Of a DNA stretch of 64,000 bases, positions 48,286 through 56,499 are shown one piece after another. The translations under genes and the position numbers were made by a program. This DNA comes from JBJXHN01 sp046233135 (lineage in GTDB: Bacteria > Pseudomonadota > Alphaproteobacteria > Rhodospirillales > Rhodospirillaceae), in the NCBI GenBank assembly GCA_046233135.1, contig JBJXHN010000006.1, forward strand, positions 1 through 64,000, read 5' to 3'. Every line of letters starts with the position of its first letter. Positions within the stretch are counted from its first letter, which is position 1. The notes under the pieces are model-generated. The model worked only from the letters and a program-made list of their open reading frames with translations, had not been told where the DNA came from and ran no database searches.

Positions 48286-50670
48286 ATGACAGATGATCAA
48301 CAAACACCCATGAGCTTCGCTGACCTGGGCCTTAGTCCGGAAATCCTTCAGTCCATCCACGACGCCGGATACACCGATCCCACGCCGATCCAGGCCCAGG
48401 CCATTCCCTATGTCCTGATGGGGCGGGATGTTCTGGGCATCGCGCAGACCGGGACGGGGAAAACCGCGTCCTTCACCCTGCCGATGATCGATATCCTCGC
48501 CAAGGGTCGGGCCAAAGCGCGGATGCCGCGCACCCTGATCCTCGCGCCGACGCGCGAGCTGGCGAGTCAGGTGTCCAACAACTTCACGACCTACGGCAAG
48601 AATCACAAGCTAACCATGGCGCTGCTGATCGGTGGCGAATCCATGGGCGAACAGCAGAAGCTGCTGGATCGGGGCGTGGACGTGCTGATCGCCACGCCCG
48701 GCCGGCTGCTGGATCTGTTCGACCGGGGCTCGATTCTGCTGCGTGACGTCAAGGTCCTGGTGATCGACGAAGCCGACCGCATGCTGGATATGGGCTTCAT
48801 CCCGGATGTGGAGCGGATCGTCTCGCTGCTGCCGCCGATCCGTCAGACGCTGTTTTTCAGCGCCACCATGGATGACGAGATCCGCCGGCTGGCCGATGCC
48901 TTTCTGATGAACCCGCGTGAGGTGCGCGTGGCGGCGGCTAGCAAGGCGGCCGACACGGTCACCCAGGGCCTGGTCACCGTGCAGGCCTTCGACAAGCGCG
49001 AAGCCCTGCGCCATCTGCTGCGCCGGGAGACGATCACCAACGCCTTCATCTTCTGCAACCGCAAGCGCGATGTGGATATCCTGCATCGCTCGCTGGTCAA
49101 GCATGGCTTCGATGCCGTGGCCATGCACGGGGACATGCCCCAGTATGTGCGCACCGAGCGGCTGGAGAAGTTCAAGGCCGGCGAAGTCAAGCTGATGGTC
49201 TGTTCCGACGTGGCCGCGCGGGGCATCGACATCAGTGATGTCAGCGCCGTGTTCAACTTTGACGTGCCGACCCATGCGGAAGACTATGTCCACCGCATTG
49301 GCCGCACCGGTCGGGCCGGCAAGACGGGCCTCGCCTACACCATTGCCACCCCGGATGATGGGAAATACGTGGCCGCAGTGGAAAAGCTGCTGGGTCAGAA
49401 GATCCCGCCCGTGCACCTGGAAGAACTCGAAGAGGTCAGTATGGAGGCTGCGGAAGAGGCCACCACCGAACAGCGGGGCCGCCGCCGGTCGAACCGCCGC
49501 AACGAGCGGGGTTCTCGCAGCAATAGCAGTGGTGCCGAAGCGCGCACCGATCGTCCCCGCGAGGATGCCCGGGCGTCTGGTGACCGGCCGTCCGGGGATC
49601 GCGAGGATGCGCGTCGCTCCGCCGACCGCAATGCCCGTGGAGATCGGAATGATCGCGGCGATCGTAGTGACCGGGGCGATCGGAACGATCGCAACGATCG
49701 CAATGATCGGGGGGATCGCAACGACCGGCGCCGCAACAAGCGGCGTTGGAACGATCCTCAGTCGGAAGTCCAGGAAATGGATGTGGCCGAGGACGCCATC
49801 GGATTCGGCGGCTTCACCCCGGCCTTCTTGCTGGAAGAGACGGCGGTTCCGCTTGCCGATGCCCTGGATGACGGGGACGACGACGACACCGATGATGTGA
49901 CGGCGCCCGTCGAGGCCGCTGTTCCGGTACCCGAAAAGCCCAAGCGGACCCCGCGCAAACGGACCCCGCGCAAGAAGGCTGCCGACACCGTGCCCGCAGA
50001 CGAGACTTCCGCGGAAGGGCAACAGGCGGACGACGCCCCTGTGGCCGTGGCTCCGTCGGAAGACGAGACTCCTGCCGATACGGACGTTGTGGAAGCGCCG
50101 GTCGCGGAAGTCCTGGTCGAGGTCTCTGCCGAGGGTCCCGCTGTCGAGATGCAGGCCGAACCCGTGGCCGAGCCGGCTGCTGAAGGGGAGGCCGCCGAAA
50201 CGCCGGTGGAGGCTGTGACCGAACCGGTTGCCGAGGTCGAAGCGGGGGTTGAACCGGCGCCGGAGGAAAAGCCGAAGCGTCGTCGCACCACCCGCAAGAA
50301 GGCCGAGCCGGCCGCGACGGAAGAAGGGGCCGAGGCGGCGACCGAAGAGAAGCCGAAGCCCAAGCGGGCGACGCGCAGCCGCAAGAAGGCCGAGCCGGCC
50401 GCGATGGAAGAAGGGGCCGAGGCGGCGACCGAAGAGAAGCCGAAGCCCAAGCGGGCGACGCGCAGCCGCAAGAAGGCCGAACCGGCCGCGACGGAAGAGG
50501 GGGCCGAGGCGGCGACCGAAGAGAAGCCGAAGCCCAAGCGGGCGACACGCAGCCGCAAGAAGGTCATGGACCCCGAACCGGTGGCTGAGGTTGGCCAAGC
50601 GGAGCCGGCGTCTGAGGTTGTCGAGGCAGAGCCCGTGGCTCCGACGGAGGCCGAATCCGGCGACGAGTGA
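48286..50670 (+). CDS. DEAD-box ATP-dependent RNA helicase with extended basic/acidic repeat tail
   Basis: A 794-residue RhlE-type helicase. Core motifs in order: Q motif (SFADLGLSPEILQSIHDAGY), motif I AQTGTGKT, Ia PTRELA, Ib TPGR, II VIDEADRML (DEAD), III SAT, V ARGIDI and VI HRIGRTGRAG, within residues 1-380. The tail of over 400 residues is intrinsically disordered: an Arg/Asp/Asn-rich stretch (about 400-490, DRNDRGDRSDRGD type), an acidic Ala/Pro/Val/Glu part, then three exact-length 29-residue repeats of an AEPAATEEGAEAATEEKP-type acidic unit ending KPKRATRSRKK. Such tails tether helicases to RNA or the degradosome. This tail is longer than in most family members. Confidence 0.94.
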   Translation: MTDDQQTPMSFADLGLSPEILQSIHDAGYTDPTPIQAQAIPYVLMGRDVLGIAQTGTGKTASFTLPMIDILAKGRAKARMPRTLILAPTRELASQVSNNFTTYGKNHKLTMALLIGGESMGEQQKLLDRGVDVLIATPGRLLDLFDRGSILLRDVKVLVIDEADRMLDMGFIPDVERIVSLLPPIRQTLFFSATMDDEIRRLADAFLMNPREVRVAAASKAADTVTQGLVTVQAFDKREALRHLLRRETITNAFIFCNRKRDVDILHRSLVKHGFDAVAMHGDMPQYVRTERLEKFKAGEVKLMVCSDVAARGIDISDVSAVFNFDVPTHAEDYVHRIGRTGRAGKTGLAYTIATPDDGKYVAAVEKLLGQKIPPVHLEELEEVSMEAAEEATTEQRGRRRSNRRNERGSRSNSSGAEARTDRPREDARASGDRPSGDREDARRSADRNARGDRNDRGDRSDRGDRNDRNDRNDRGDRNDRRRNKRRWNDPQSEVQEMDVAEDAIGFGGFTPAFLLEETAVPLADALDDGDDDDTDDVTAPVEAAVPVPEKPKRTPRKRTPRKKAADTVPADETSAEGQQADDAPVAVAPSEDETPADTDVVEAPVAEVLVEVSAEGPAVEMQAEPVAEPAAEGEAAETPVEAVTEPVAEVEAGVEPAPEEKPKRRRTTRKKAEPAATEEGAEAATEEKPKPKRATRSRKKAEPAAMEEGAEAATEEKPKPKRATRSRKKAEPAATEEGAEAATEEKPKPKRATRSRKKVMDPEPVAEVGQAEPASEVVEAEPVAPTEAESGDE
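50302..50562 (+). repeat. 87-bp in-frame tandem repeat in the helicase tail (three copies)
   Basis: Copies at 50302-50388, 50389-50475 and 50476-50562 each encode 29 residues. They alternate an acidic half (EEGAEAATEE) with a basic half (KPKPKRATRSRKK). The copies differ by few bases (for example ACG to ATG changing Thr to Met in copy 2), so expansion is recent. Confidence 0.9.
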
Positions 50671-50696
50671 TCCGAACCGACAGTCGTGCGTTTCTT

Positions 50697-50734
50697 GAGC
50701 GGGCTTTCCGAGGGGGAGGCCCGCTCTCCGTTTT
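50697..50734 (+). terminator. Terminator of the helicase gene
   Basis: An 8-bp stem GAGCGGGC/GCCCGCTC (50697-50704 with 50719-50726) with a 14-nt loop, followed by TCCGTTTT. It is 26 nt past the helicase stop. Confidence 0.6.
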
Positions 50735-50749
50735 GAAACGAGGACTGTC

Positions 50750-51430
50750 ATGCCCGATGCCGCCAGCGAAGCCTTTCCTAAGTCTGCCGCTTCTTCCCCT
50801 GCGGCCCGTGATGCCCTTTCCGACTCCGGACGGATCGGACGCTGGCTGGCTGGCCTGGGGAATTCGCGTGTGGCCTTGGCTGTTCTGGGAGTCGTCTCGT
50901 TTTTCGAGACTTTCCTGATCCCCGTACCGATGGAAGCGGTCATGGTGCCGTGCATGCTTTATGGCCGGCGGCGGGCCTGGAAGATTGCCATCGTTGCCCT
51001 GATCGGCTGTCTGGCGGCCTCGTTCTTCGTATATTTCGCCAGTGCCTTGCTCTTCGATACCTACGGCCGTGCCGTGCTGGAGGCCATGGGTTGGACGGAG
51101 GCGTTCGAATCCTTCCGGACGCTGATGGAAGACCAGGGATTTTGGGCCATTCTGGTGGTCGGCGTGGTGCCGATCCCCTTCCAGGTGGCGCTGATCGCCG
51201 CAGGGGCCACGGGATATTCCCTGCCGCTGTTCGCCCTGGCGACGCTTCTTGCGCGCGGCGTGCGCTATCTTGGACTGGCCGCGCTCATCGTTTATGCCGG
51301 CCCCCGGGCCTTGGCGCTGTGGGAGCGCCACCGGATCACCGCGTCCGTCGGGGCGGTGGCCGTGCTGGCTGTCTTGTGGGCCGGGTTCCATTTCTTGGGG
51401 CCGGTTCTCCAGGACGCTGTCGGCATTTGA
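50750..51430 (+). CDS. VTT/SNARE-associated (YqaA-like DedA) membrane protein
   Basis: A 226-residue inner-membrane protein. After a 35-residue Ser/Ala/Asp head come four to five hydrophobic segments, with the re-entrant family motifs FFETFLIPVPMEAVMVPCML and VVPIPFQVALIAAGATGYSL. It resembles the short YqaA group of the VTT superfamily, which affects membrane integrity and lipid transport. There is no partner gene; it lies between the helicase and the ferredoxin. Confidence 0.85.
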   Translation: MPDAASEAFPKSAASSPAARDALSDSGRIGRWLAGLGNSRVALAVLGVVSFFETFLIPVPMEAVMVPCMLYGRRRAWKIAIVALIGCLAASFFVYFASALLFDTYGRAVLEAMGWTEAFESFRTLMEDQGFWAILVVGVVPIPFQVALIAAGATGYSLPLFALATLLARGVRYLGLAALIVYAGPRALALWERHRITASVGAVAVLAVLWAGFHFLGPVLQDAVGI

Positions 51431-51590
51431 CCTTGTCGGTTCATTTGACGCGGCAGACCTTTGATCAGAACCGGAGGCCGATCCGGCCGATTGACCTACC
51501 GGACGGGTCGGGGAAAGAGAGGCGCAATCGGCGGGTCGTTGCTGAGACATAGACCCGCTCTCCGCCCAGGGTCTGTGCTTCGGGCGGATC

Positions 51591-51635
51591 AAAAGGGGTG
51601 GGGGGAGGCGGGACCCTGGGTCGGGATGCCTCCCC
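51591..51635 (-). terminator. Terminator of the ferredoxin gene
   Basis: On the minus strand the stem GGGGAGGC/GCCTCCCC (51602-51609 with 51628-51635) is followed by CCACCCC and TTTT. It begins 12 nt after the ferredoxin stop. Confidence 0.6.
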
Positions 51636-51647
51636 GCCGGCGTCGGA

Positions 51648-51836
51648 TTACGCCTTGATGATGCATTCCACCGGGCACACGGGCTGGCACTGGGGCTTGT
51701 CGAAAAAGCCTTCGCATTCCGTGCACTTGGCGGGATCGATCTCGAACACCAGCTCGCTTTGCGAAATCGCGTCGTTGGGGCATTCGGGTTCGCAGGCTGC
51801 GCAGTTGATGCACTCGTCGGTGATCTGAAGGGCCAT
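51648..51836 (-). CDS. 2[4Fe-4S] ferredoxin
   Basis: A 62-residue electron carrier. Two cluster-binding repeats are present: C9-x2-C12-x2-C15-x3-C19-P (ECINCAACEPECP) and C38-x2-C41-x8-C50-x3-C54-P-x2-C58 (CTECEGFFDKPQCQPVCP). The longer second spacing is that of the Alvin/Chromatium-type and YfhL ferredoxins, which have low-potential clusters. It is divergent from korAB, whose product needs such a ferredoxin; functional pairing is the natural reading. Confidence 0.95.
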   Translation of the reverse strand: MALQITDECINCAACEPECPNDAISQSELVFEIDPAKCTECEGFFDKPQCQPVCPVECIIKA

Positions 51837-52258
51837 CGGGGTACACTCTCGTCTGAAACGGTTGCGGGGTCTTCAAGGGGAGACACCGGAGCGCCGGCGG
51901 CCGTTCAGCCACCTGACGACCCGGGAGCGGTCGGCGTCCACAACGGGACCGAAGGATCCGGCCGGGGGTCAGGTCATGCACCCTATGCCCTTCCCCGTGC
52001 ATTGATCTTCAGCAATCCCCGACAGATTTTTTACCGGCTTCGCGGGAAAAGCGAAAGTCCTAGTAAAGTGGTCGGCAATGTGGCTCGTGCAAGGGCGGTA
52101 TTGGTGTGGTGCAAGCCCCTATGGAAAACACGTCTTTCGGGAAATCCTGCATTATCATTGCAGCGCAACCCGACGACCCGCTATAACTTGGTCCCGCTTG
52201 GTCAGCCCGATGGGGGGGCGGGCCGGGTTTGGCTCAAACATTACTCGGAACTCTGATC
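51837..52258. other. 422-bp divergent promoter region between ferredoxin and korA
   Basis: No gene is supported. A good sigma-70-type promoter, TTGCAG (52158-52163), 18 bp, TATAAC (52182-52187), faces korA with a leader of about 65 nt. The part next to the ferredoxin start (51837-51960) is GC-rich without a clear structure. Confidence 0.6.
52158..52187 (+). promoter_or_regulatory. Promoter of korAB
   Basis: TTGCAG and TATAAC spaced by 18 bp, placing the transcript start near 52194. It is the only AT-rich -10 close to the gene on this strand. Confidence 0.6.
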
Positions 52259-53974
52259 ATGGCGCTGACGTCTGTTTCCATCGCCCTGACCGGATCTGGT
52301 GGCGCGGGTGTGATGACCGCGGGCCAGGTCCTGTTGGATGCGGCGGCCAAGGCAGGCCTTTACGGTCTGATGGCCAAATCCCTCGGCCCCCAGATTCGCG
52401 GCGGTGAATCCGCTGCGTTGATTCGCCTGTCGACCGAACCGGTGGAAGCGCCGGACGATGTCTATGACATCCTCGTTGCGGTTGACTGGGGCAACATCGA
52501 ACGCTTCGCGGCGGAACTGCCCCTGCAGTCCCAAAGCGTGATCATCACCGACCCCGGCCAGGGCCAGGTGCCCGAACTGATGCTGGCCGCCAACCCCCGC
52601 GTCGTCGAAGTCCCGCTGAAGGACATCGCCGGCAGCGTGGAAGGCGGCCGTGTCAACATGGTGGCCCTGGGGCTGGTGGCCCAGCTGGTCGGCCTGCCGG
52701 AAAACTACGTGGTGGACGTGCTGGCCAAGGCCCTGGCCAAGAAGGGTCCCGCGGCCCTGGAGTCCAGCACCGCCGGCCTGCGTGCCGGTGCCGCCGCCGC
52801 CGAGGGCATCGGCGATGTGCCGAGCCTCACCCCGCCCGGTCCCTCTGCCGACGTACGCTGGTCTTTCAGCGGCAACGAAGCCACCGGCTACGGCGCCCTG
52901 AAGGGCGGTATCCGTTTCGTGGCCGCCTATCCGATCACTCCGGCGACCGAAATCCTGGAATGGCTGGCCCCGGAGCTGCCCAAGGTGGGCGGTGCTCTGG
53001 TGCAGGCCGAAGACGAACTGGCCTCGATCAACATGATCATTGGCGGTTCCTTCGGCGGCGTGCCGGCGCTGACCTCCACCTCCGGCCCGGGCCTGGCGCT
53101 GATGACCGAATCGCTCGGTCTGGCGGTGGCATCCGAAACCCCGCTGGTGGTCTGCAACGTGATGCGTGGCGGACCCTCCACGGGTATTCCCACCAAGTCG
53201 GAACAGGTGGACCTGAATATCGCCCTGTATGGCCTGCACGGTGACGCCCCGCATGTGGTGACCGCGCCGAACTCCATCAGCAACTGCGTGTTCACCGCCC
53301 AATGGTCCGTTTATCTGGCCGAAGCGATGCAGGTGCCGGTGATTTTGCTGTCCGACCAGGCGATGGGGCAGTCCAAGGCGGTTGTTGACCGTCCGGCCGA
53401 CGTGGCTTTCATCGGCAAGCGTCTGACCGCCGAAGCCAATGTGGAGAACTACCAGCGCTATGCGGTGACGGCCAGCGGGATCTCCCCGATGGCGGTGCCG
53501 GGCACGCCGGGCGGCATGTACACCGCCGACGGCCTGGAACACAGCCCGCGCGGTACCCCCTCGACCCAGGCGGCGCACCACCAGGAGCAGCTCGACAAGC
53601 GTCTGCGCAAGCTGACCGACTTCGACTACGGCGATCACTGGGCCGATATCGAAGGCGATTCGGACACCGCGATCATCTGCTTCGGGTCCGTGACCGCCCC
53701 GGTGCGCGAAGCCATCGCCCGTCTGGAGGCCGAAGGCACCAAGGTGCGCCTGATCAGCATCCGTCTGCTTGCCCCGGCCCTGCCGGCGCAGTTCGACGCG
53801 GCGCTGGCCGGCGTCAAGCGCGCCCTGGTCGTCGAGCAGAACCACAGCCGGCAGTTCTACACCTACCTGCGCAGCGTGTACGACCTGCCCGCCGACACCA
53901 TCACCTACAACCGACCCGGCCCCGTCGCGATTCGTCCGCGCGAGATCGTCGATGCGGTCAAGGCCTGGAAGTAA
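52259..53974 (+). CDS. korA: 2-oxoacid:ferredoxin oxidoreductase, fused gamma-alpha subunit
   Basis: A 571-residue subunit. The N-terminal about 180 residues are the gamma domain (SIALTGSGGAGVMTAGQVLL ... GLYGLMAKSLGPQIRGGES). The alpha pyrimidine-binding domain follows, with AAYPITPATEILEWLAPELP, the EDELASINMIIGGSFGGVPA motif and TSTSGPGLALMTESLG. The C-terminal transketolase-like domain carries VRLISIRLLAP and VEQNHSRQFYTYLR. ATG 52259 is chosen because it begins the conserved beta strand; a TTG at 52229 is possible. This two-subunit form matches the KorAB known to act in aerobic growth of magnetotactic and related Rhodospirillaceae. The likely reaction is oxidative decarboxylation of 2-oxoglutarate to succinyl-CoA, reducing ferredoxin. 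Confidence 0.92.
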   Translation: MALTSVSIALTGSGGAGVMTAGQVLLDAAAKAGLYGLMAKSLGPQIRGGESAALIRLSTEPVEAPDDVYDILVAVDWGNIERFAAELPLQSQSVIITDPGQGQVPELMLAANPRVVEVPLKDIAGSVEGGRVNMVALGLVAQLVGLPENYVVDVLAKALAKKGPAALESSTAGLRAGAAAAEGIGDVPSLTPPGPSADVRWSFSGNEATGYGALKGGIRFVAAYPITPATEILEWLAPELPKVGGALVQAEDELASINMIIGGSFGGVPALTSTSGPGLALMTESLGLAVASETPLVVCNVMRGGPSTGIPTKSEQVDLNIALYGLHGDAPHVVTAPNSISNCVFTAQWSVYLAEAMQVPVILLSDQAMGQSKAVVDRPADVAFIGKRLTAEANVENYQRYAVTASGISPMAVPGTPGGMYTADGLEHSPRGTPSTQAAHHQEQLDKRLRKLTDFDYGDHWADIEGDSDTAIICFGSVTAPVREAIARLEAEGTKVRLISIRLLAPALPAQFDAALAGVKRALVVEQNHSRQFYTYLRSVYDLPADTITYNRPGPVAIRPREIVDAVKAWK

Positions 53975-53986
53975 GGGGATCGAGCA

Positions 53987-54817
53987 ATGGATATGACCAC
54001 CGCTGAACTGCTCAAGCCGCAGGACTACAAGTCCGACGTCAAGCCCGTGTGGTGCCCCGGCTGCGGCGACTATTCCGTCATCGCTTCGATCACCAAGGCG
54101 CTGGCCGAGCTGCAGCTGCCCCGTGAGGACGTGGCGTTCGTTTCGGGTATCGGCTGTTCGTCCCGTATTCCGGCCTATTCCGCGGTTTACGGCTTCCACG
54201 GTGTGCACGGACGCGCCCTGCCAATCGCGGCCGGCCTGAAGCTGGCCCGCCCGGACATGACCGTTCTCGTCGCCGGTGGCGATGGTGACGGCTTCTCCAT
54301 CGGCGGCAACCACTTCATGCACGCCTGCCGGCGCAACGTGGACATGACCTATATCGTCATGGACAATAGCGTCTACGGCATGACCAAGGGCCAAGCCTCT
54401 CCGACCACAGAACCCGATTGGGGCGGCTCCAAGCTGACCCCGGACGGGCCGGGCATTTCACCCTTCCAGCCGCTGGAAATCGCCTTGTCGGCCGGTGCGA
54501 CCTTCATCGGCCGCGCCTTCTCCGGCCAGCCTGCCGAGCTGACCCGCCAGATCTGCGAAGCCATCAACCACAAGGGCTTCTCGCTTCTGCACGTTCTCAG
54601 CCCCTGCGTTACCTTCCGTCCCGAGCAGCGGCTCTACAAGGACAAGGTGCACCAGGAATGGACCCCGACTGCGGACCGTACCGCCGCCTTCCAGCAGCTG
54701 ATGGAAGACGACGGGTTCGCCACGGGTATCCTGTACCAGGGCACCAAGCCGCCGTTCCAGCCCGAGGCGGACGAACCGGCGACCATGGAGCAGATCGAAT
54801 CCCAGTTCGCGATCTAA
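53987..54817 (+). CDS. korB: 2-oxoacid:ferredoxin oxidoreductase, beta subunit
   Basis: A 276-residue thiamine-diphosphate subunit. The ThDP/Mg motif is GGDGDGFSIGGNH with MDNSVYGMTKGQASPT after it. The Cys that bind one [4Fe-4S] cluster are C23/C26 (VWCPGCGDYS), the Cys of GIGCSSR and the Cys of LSPCVTF. The start is 12 nt after the korA stop, so the two are co-translated. With the divergent 2[4Fe-4S] ferredoxin as electron acceptor, this completes a Kor system. Substrate specificity for 2-oxoglutarate is inferred from the closest known two-subunit enzymes. Confidence 0.94.
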   Translation: MDMTTAELLKPQDYKSDVKPVWCPGCGDYSVIASITKALAELQLPREDVAFVSGIGCSSRIPAYSAVYGFHGVHGRALPIAAGLKLARPDMTVLVAGGDGDGFSIGGNHFMHACRRNVDMTYIVMDNSVYGMTKGQASPTTEPDWGGSKLTPDGPGISPFQPLEIALSAGATFIGRAFSGQPAELTRQICEAINHKGFSLLHVLSPCVTFRPEQRLYKDKVHQEWTPTADRTAAFQQLMEDDGFATGILYQGTKPPFQPEADEPATMEQIESQFAI

Positions 54818-55055
54818 GACGTCGCGGCGCGATCGGTTCGAGCCTTGCGTTCGATCGGGTCGTGCCGTGCCGGTCTGCGGATCCGCGTAAGTGATATCGG
54901 GATCGAAAATGCATCCACCAGCGTAGAGACTGGTATTCACTGGCCTTTTCAAAAGGTTCACTGGTCAGTGCGCTGGGTCTTTGTTTATGCATCCCCAAGC
55001 CGAACGCTGTGCAATGTCTTGGTTCGGGGGGATGTGCAAGAGAGGAGGGATACCC

Positions 55056-55565
55056 ATGCCCATGGAGACGGTCGGAAAATTCCTGGCCCATGCCATCGCG
55101 CTTGAAGAAGAATCGGCCGTGCGCTTCGACGAACTGGCCGATGCCCTGGAAGTGCACCACAACACCGAAGTGACCGAGCTGTTCCGCAAGATGGCGCACT
55201 ACTCCCGCCTGCATCTGCAGGAAGCCCGGGAAATGGCCAATGGCGTCGACATGCCGCATATCAAGCCCTGGGAATTCGAGTGGCCGGACGAGGAAGCGCC
55301 GGAAACGCCGGAAATGGAAGGTACCCACTACCTGATGACTCCCTACCACGCCCTGAACCTGGCCCTGGTCAGCGAGCAGCGCGGTCAGGAGTTCTATGCC
55401 GGAATCGCCGAAAAGGGCGAAGATCCGAAGGTGCGGGAACTGGCGGCGGAATTTGCCAACGAGGAAGCCGAACACGTTTCCCTGTTGCAGGAAATGCTGA
55501 CCCGCTATCCGGAACCGAAAGAGGGCTGGGACGAAGACATGGACCCGCCGGTGGTTGCTGACTAA
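55056..55565 (+). CDS. Ferritin-like / rubrerythrin-fold protein with an altered di-iron site
   Basis: A 169-residue four-helix protein. ATG 55056 has AGGAGGG upstream. Metal-ligand positions: E18/E19 in helix A (AIALEEESAVRFDELAD), S50-R-L-H53 in helix B where Glu-x-x-His is expected, E107 in helix C (LALVSEQRGQEFYAGIA) and E137-A-E-H140 in helix D. The helix-B Glu is thus replaced by Ser, so di-iron binding may be weakened. It follows korB after 238 bp that contain a TTCACTGG direct repeat (54936 and 54957) as a possible operator. A role in iron or peroxide protection of the Kor system is plausible. Confidence 0.8.
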   Translation: MPMETVGKFLAHAIALEEESAVRFDELADALEVHHNTEVTELFRKMAHYSRLHLQEAREMANGVDMPHIKPWEFEWPDEEAPETPEMEGTHYLMTPYHALNLALVSEQRGQEFYAGIAEKGEDPKVRELAAEFANEEAEHVSLLQEMLTRYPEPKEGWDEDMDPPVVAD

Positions 55566-55685
55566 GCACCAAACGGTTTAGGGTTTGTCTCGACGGGGTC
55601 GGGGGCGTCGGTGTCAGTCATCGACGCCCCCGTTCCGTTTTTGAAATGGGGGTCCGCACGCGCGATCCACAATGGGGGAGAAAGC

Positions 55686-56393
55686 ATGTCCGATACCGCC
55701 ACCACCATATCCCTGGACGGGCCGGCGCAAAGTGCCGCGAACGAGGCGCCGGCCCGACGGATCATTGTCCTGCTGCATGGCTATGGCGCCGACGGCCACG
55801 ATCTTTTCGGCCTCGCGCCCATCTTCGCCGAAGTCTTTCCCGACGCAGCCATCCACGCCCCCCACGCGCCTTTCCCCTGCGAGGTGTTCGGCAGCGGGCG
55901 CCAGTGGTTCAGCCTCGCCGAATACGATCCCGAAGAGATGCGCCGCGATCCCCAGACCATGGACGACGCTTTCGAAGCTCTGGCCGAGGGAGCGGACGAG
56001 GCGGTACCGCTGCTCGACGCCTACCTGGATGAGCTGCTGGAGCGCTATGACCTGACGCCGGCGGACATGGTGCTGGTGGGCTTTTCTCAAGGCACGATGA
56101 TGGCCCTGCGGGCCGCGCCCCGGCGCCCGCTGCCGGTGGCTGGCATTATCGGATTCTCCGGCGCTTTGCTGGGGGCGGAGACGCTGGCGGAAGAAACGAT
56201 CAGCCGGCCGCCGGTGCTGCTGATCCACGGGGATGCGGATCCGGTGGTACCGGTGGAGGCCTCCCGGAAAGCAGTTCCCGTATTACGGGATTCTGGATTC
56301 GATGTCTTCTATAAGGAATGCCAGGACCTGCCCCATGGCATTGATGAAGAAGGATTGGCGGCTGCGGTTGCCTTCTTAAGGAGAATCTTATAG
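55686..56393 (+). CDS. Alpha/beta-hydrolase of the phospholipase/carboxylesterase family
   Basis: A 235-residue serine hydrolase. ATG 55686 has GGGGAGAAAGC before it. The catalytic triad is Ser in LVGFSQGTMMAL, Asp in LLIHGDADPVVPVEASRKAV and His in CQDLPHGIDEEG; the oxyanion-loop motif is VLLHGYGADGHDLFGLAPIF. Family relatives cleave short-chain esters or lysophospholipids and protein thioesters. No operon partner. Confidence 0.92.
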   Translation: MSDTATTISLDGPAQSAANEAPARRIIVLLHGYGADGHDLFGLAPIFAEVFPDAAIHAPHAPFPCEVFGSGRQWFSLAEYDPEEMRRDPQTMDDAFEALAEGADEAVPLLDAYLDELLERYDLTPADMVLVGFSQGTMMALRAAPRRPLPVAGIIGFSGALLGAETLAEETISRPPVLLIHGDADPVVPVEASRKAVPVLRDSGFDVFYKECQDLPHGIDEEGLAAAVAFLRRIL

Positions 56394-56499
56394 AAGCGTG
56401 AAGCATTAACGGCCGAAAGCGATCTGGGAAAGAAGAAACCGAGACGCGACCAAAGGTTGCTACCCGAGCGTAGCCTTCGGTATTGGGCTGAAGGAATAG

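Noticed and set aside
49640..49740. Cluster of GATCG-rich direct repeats as a binding array
   Set aside because: They encode the Asp-Arg-Asn-rich helicase tail in frame and vary at codon wobble positions; coding explains them.
48610..50955. Long minus-strand open frame opposite the DEAD-box gene
   Set aside because: Composition (Arg/Leu/Gly/His) is typical of antisense; its repeats only mirror the helicase tail repeats.
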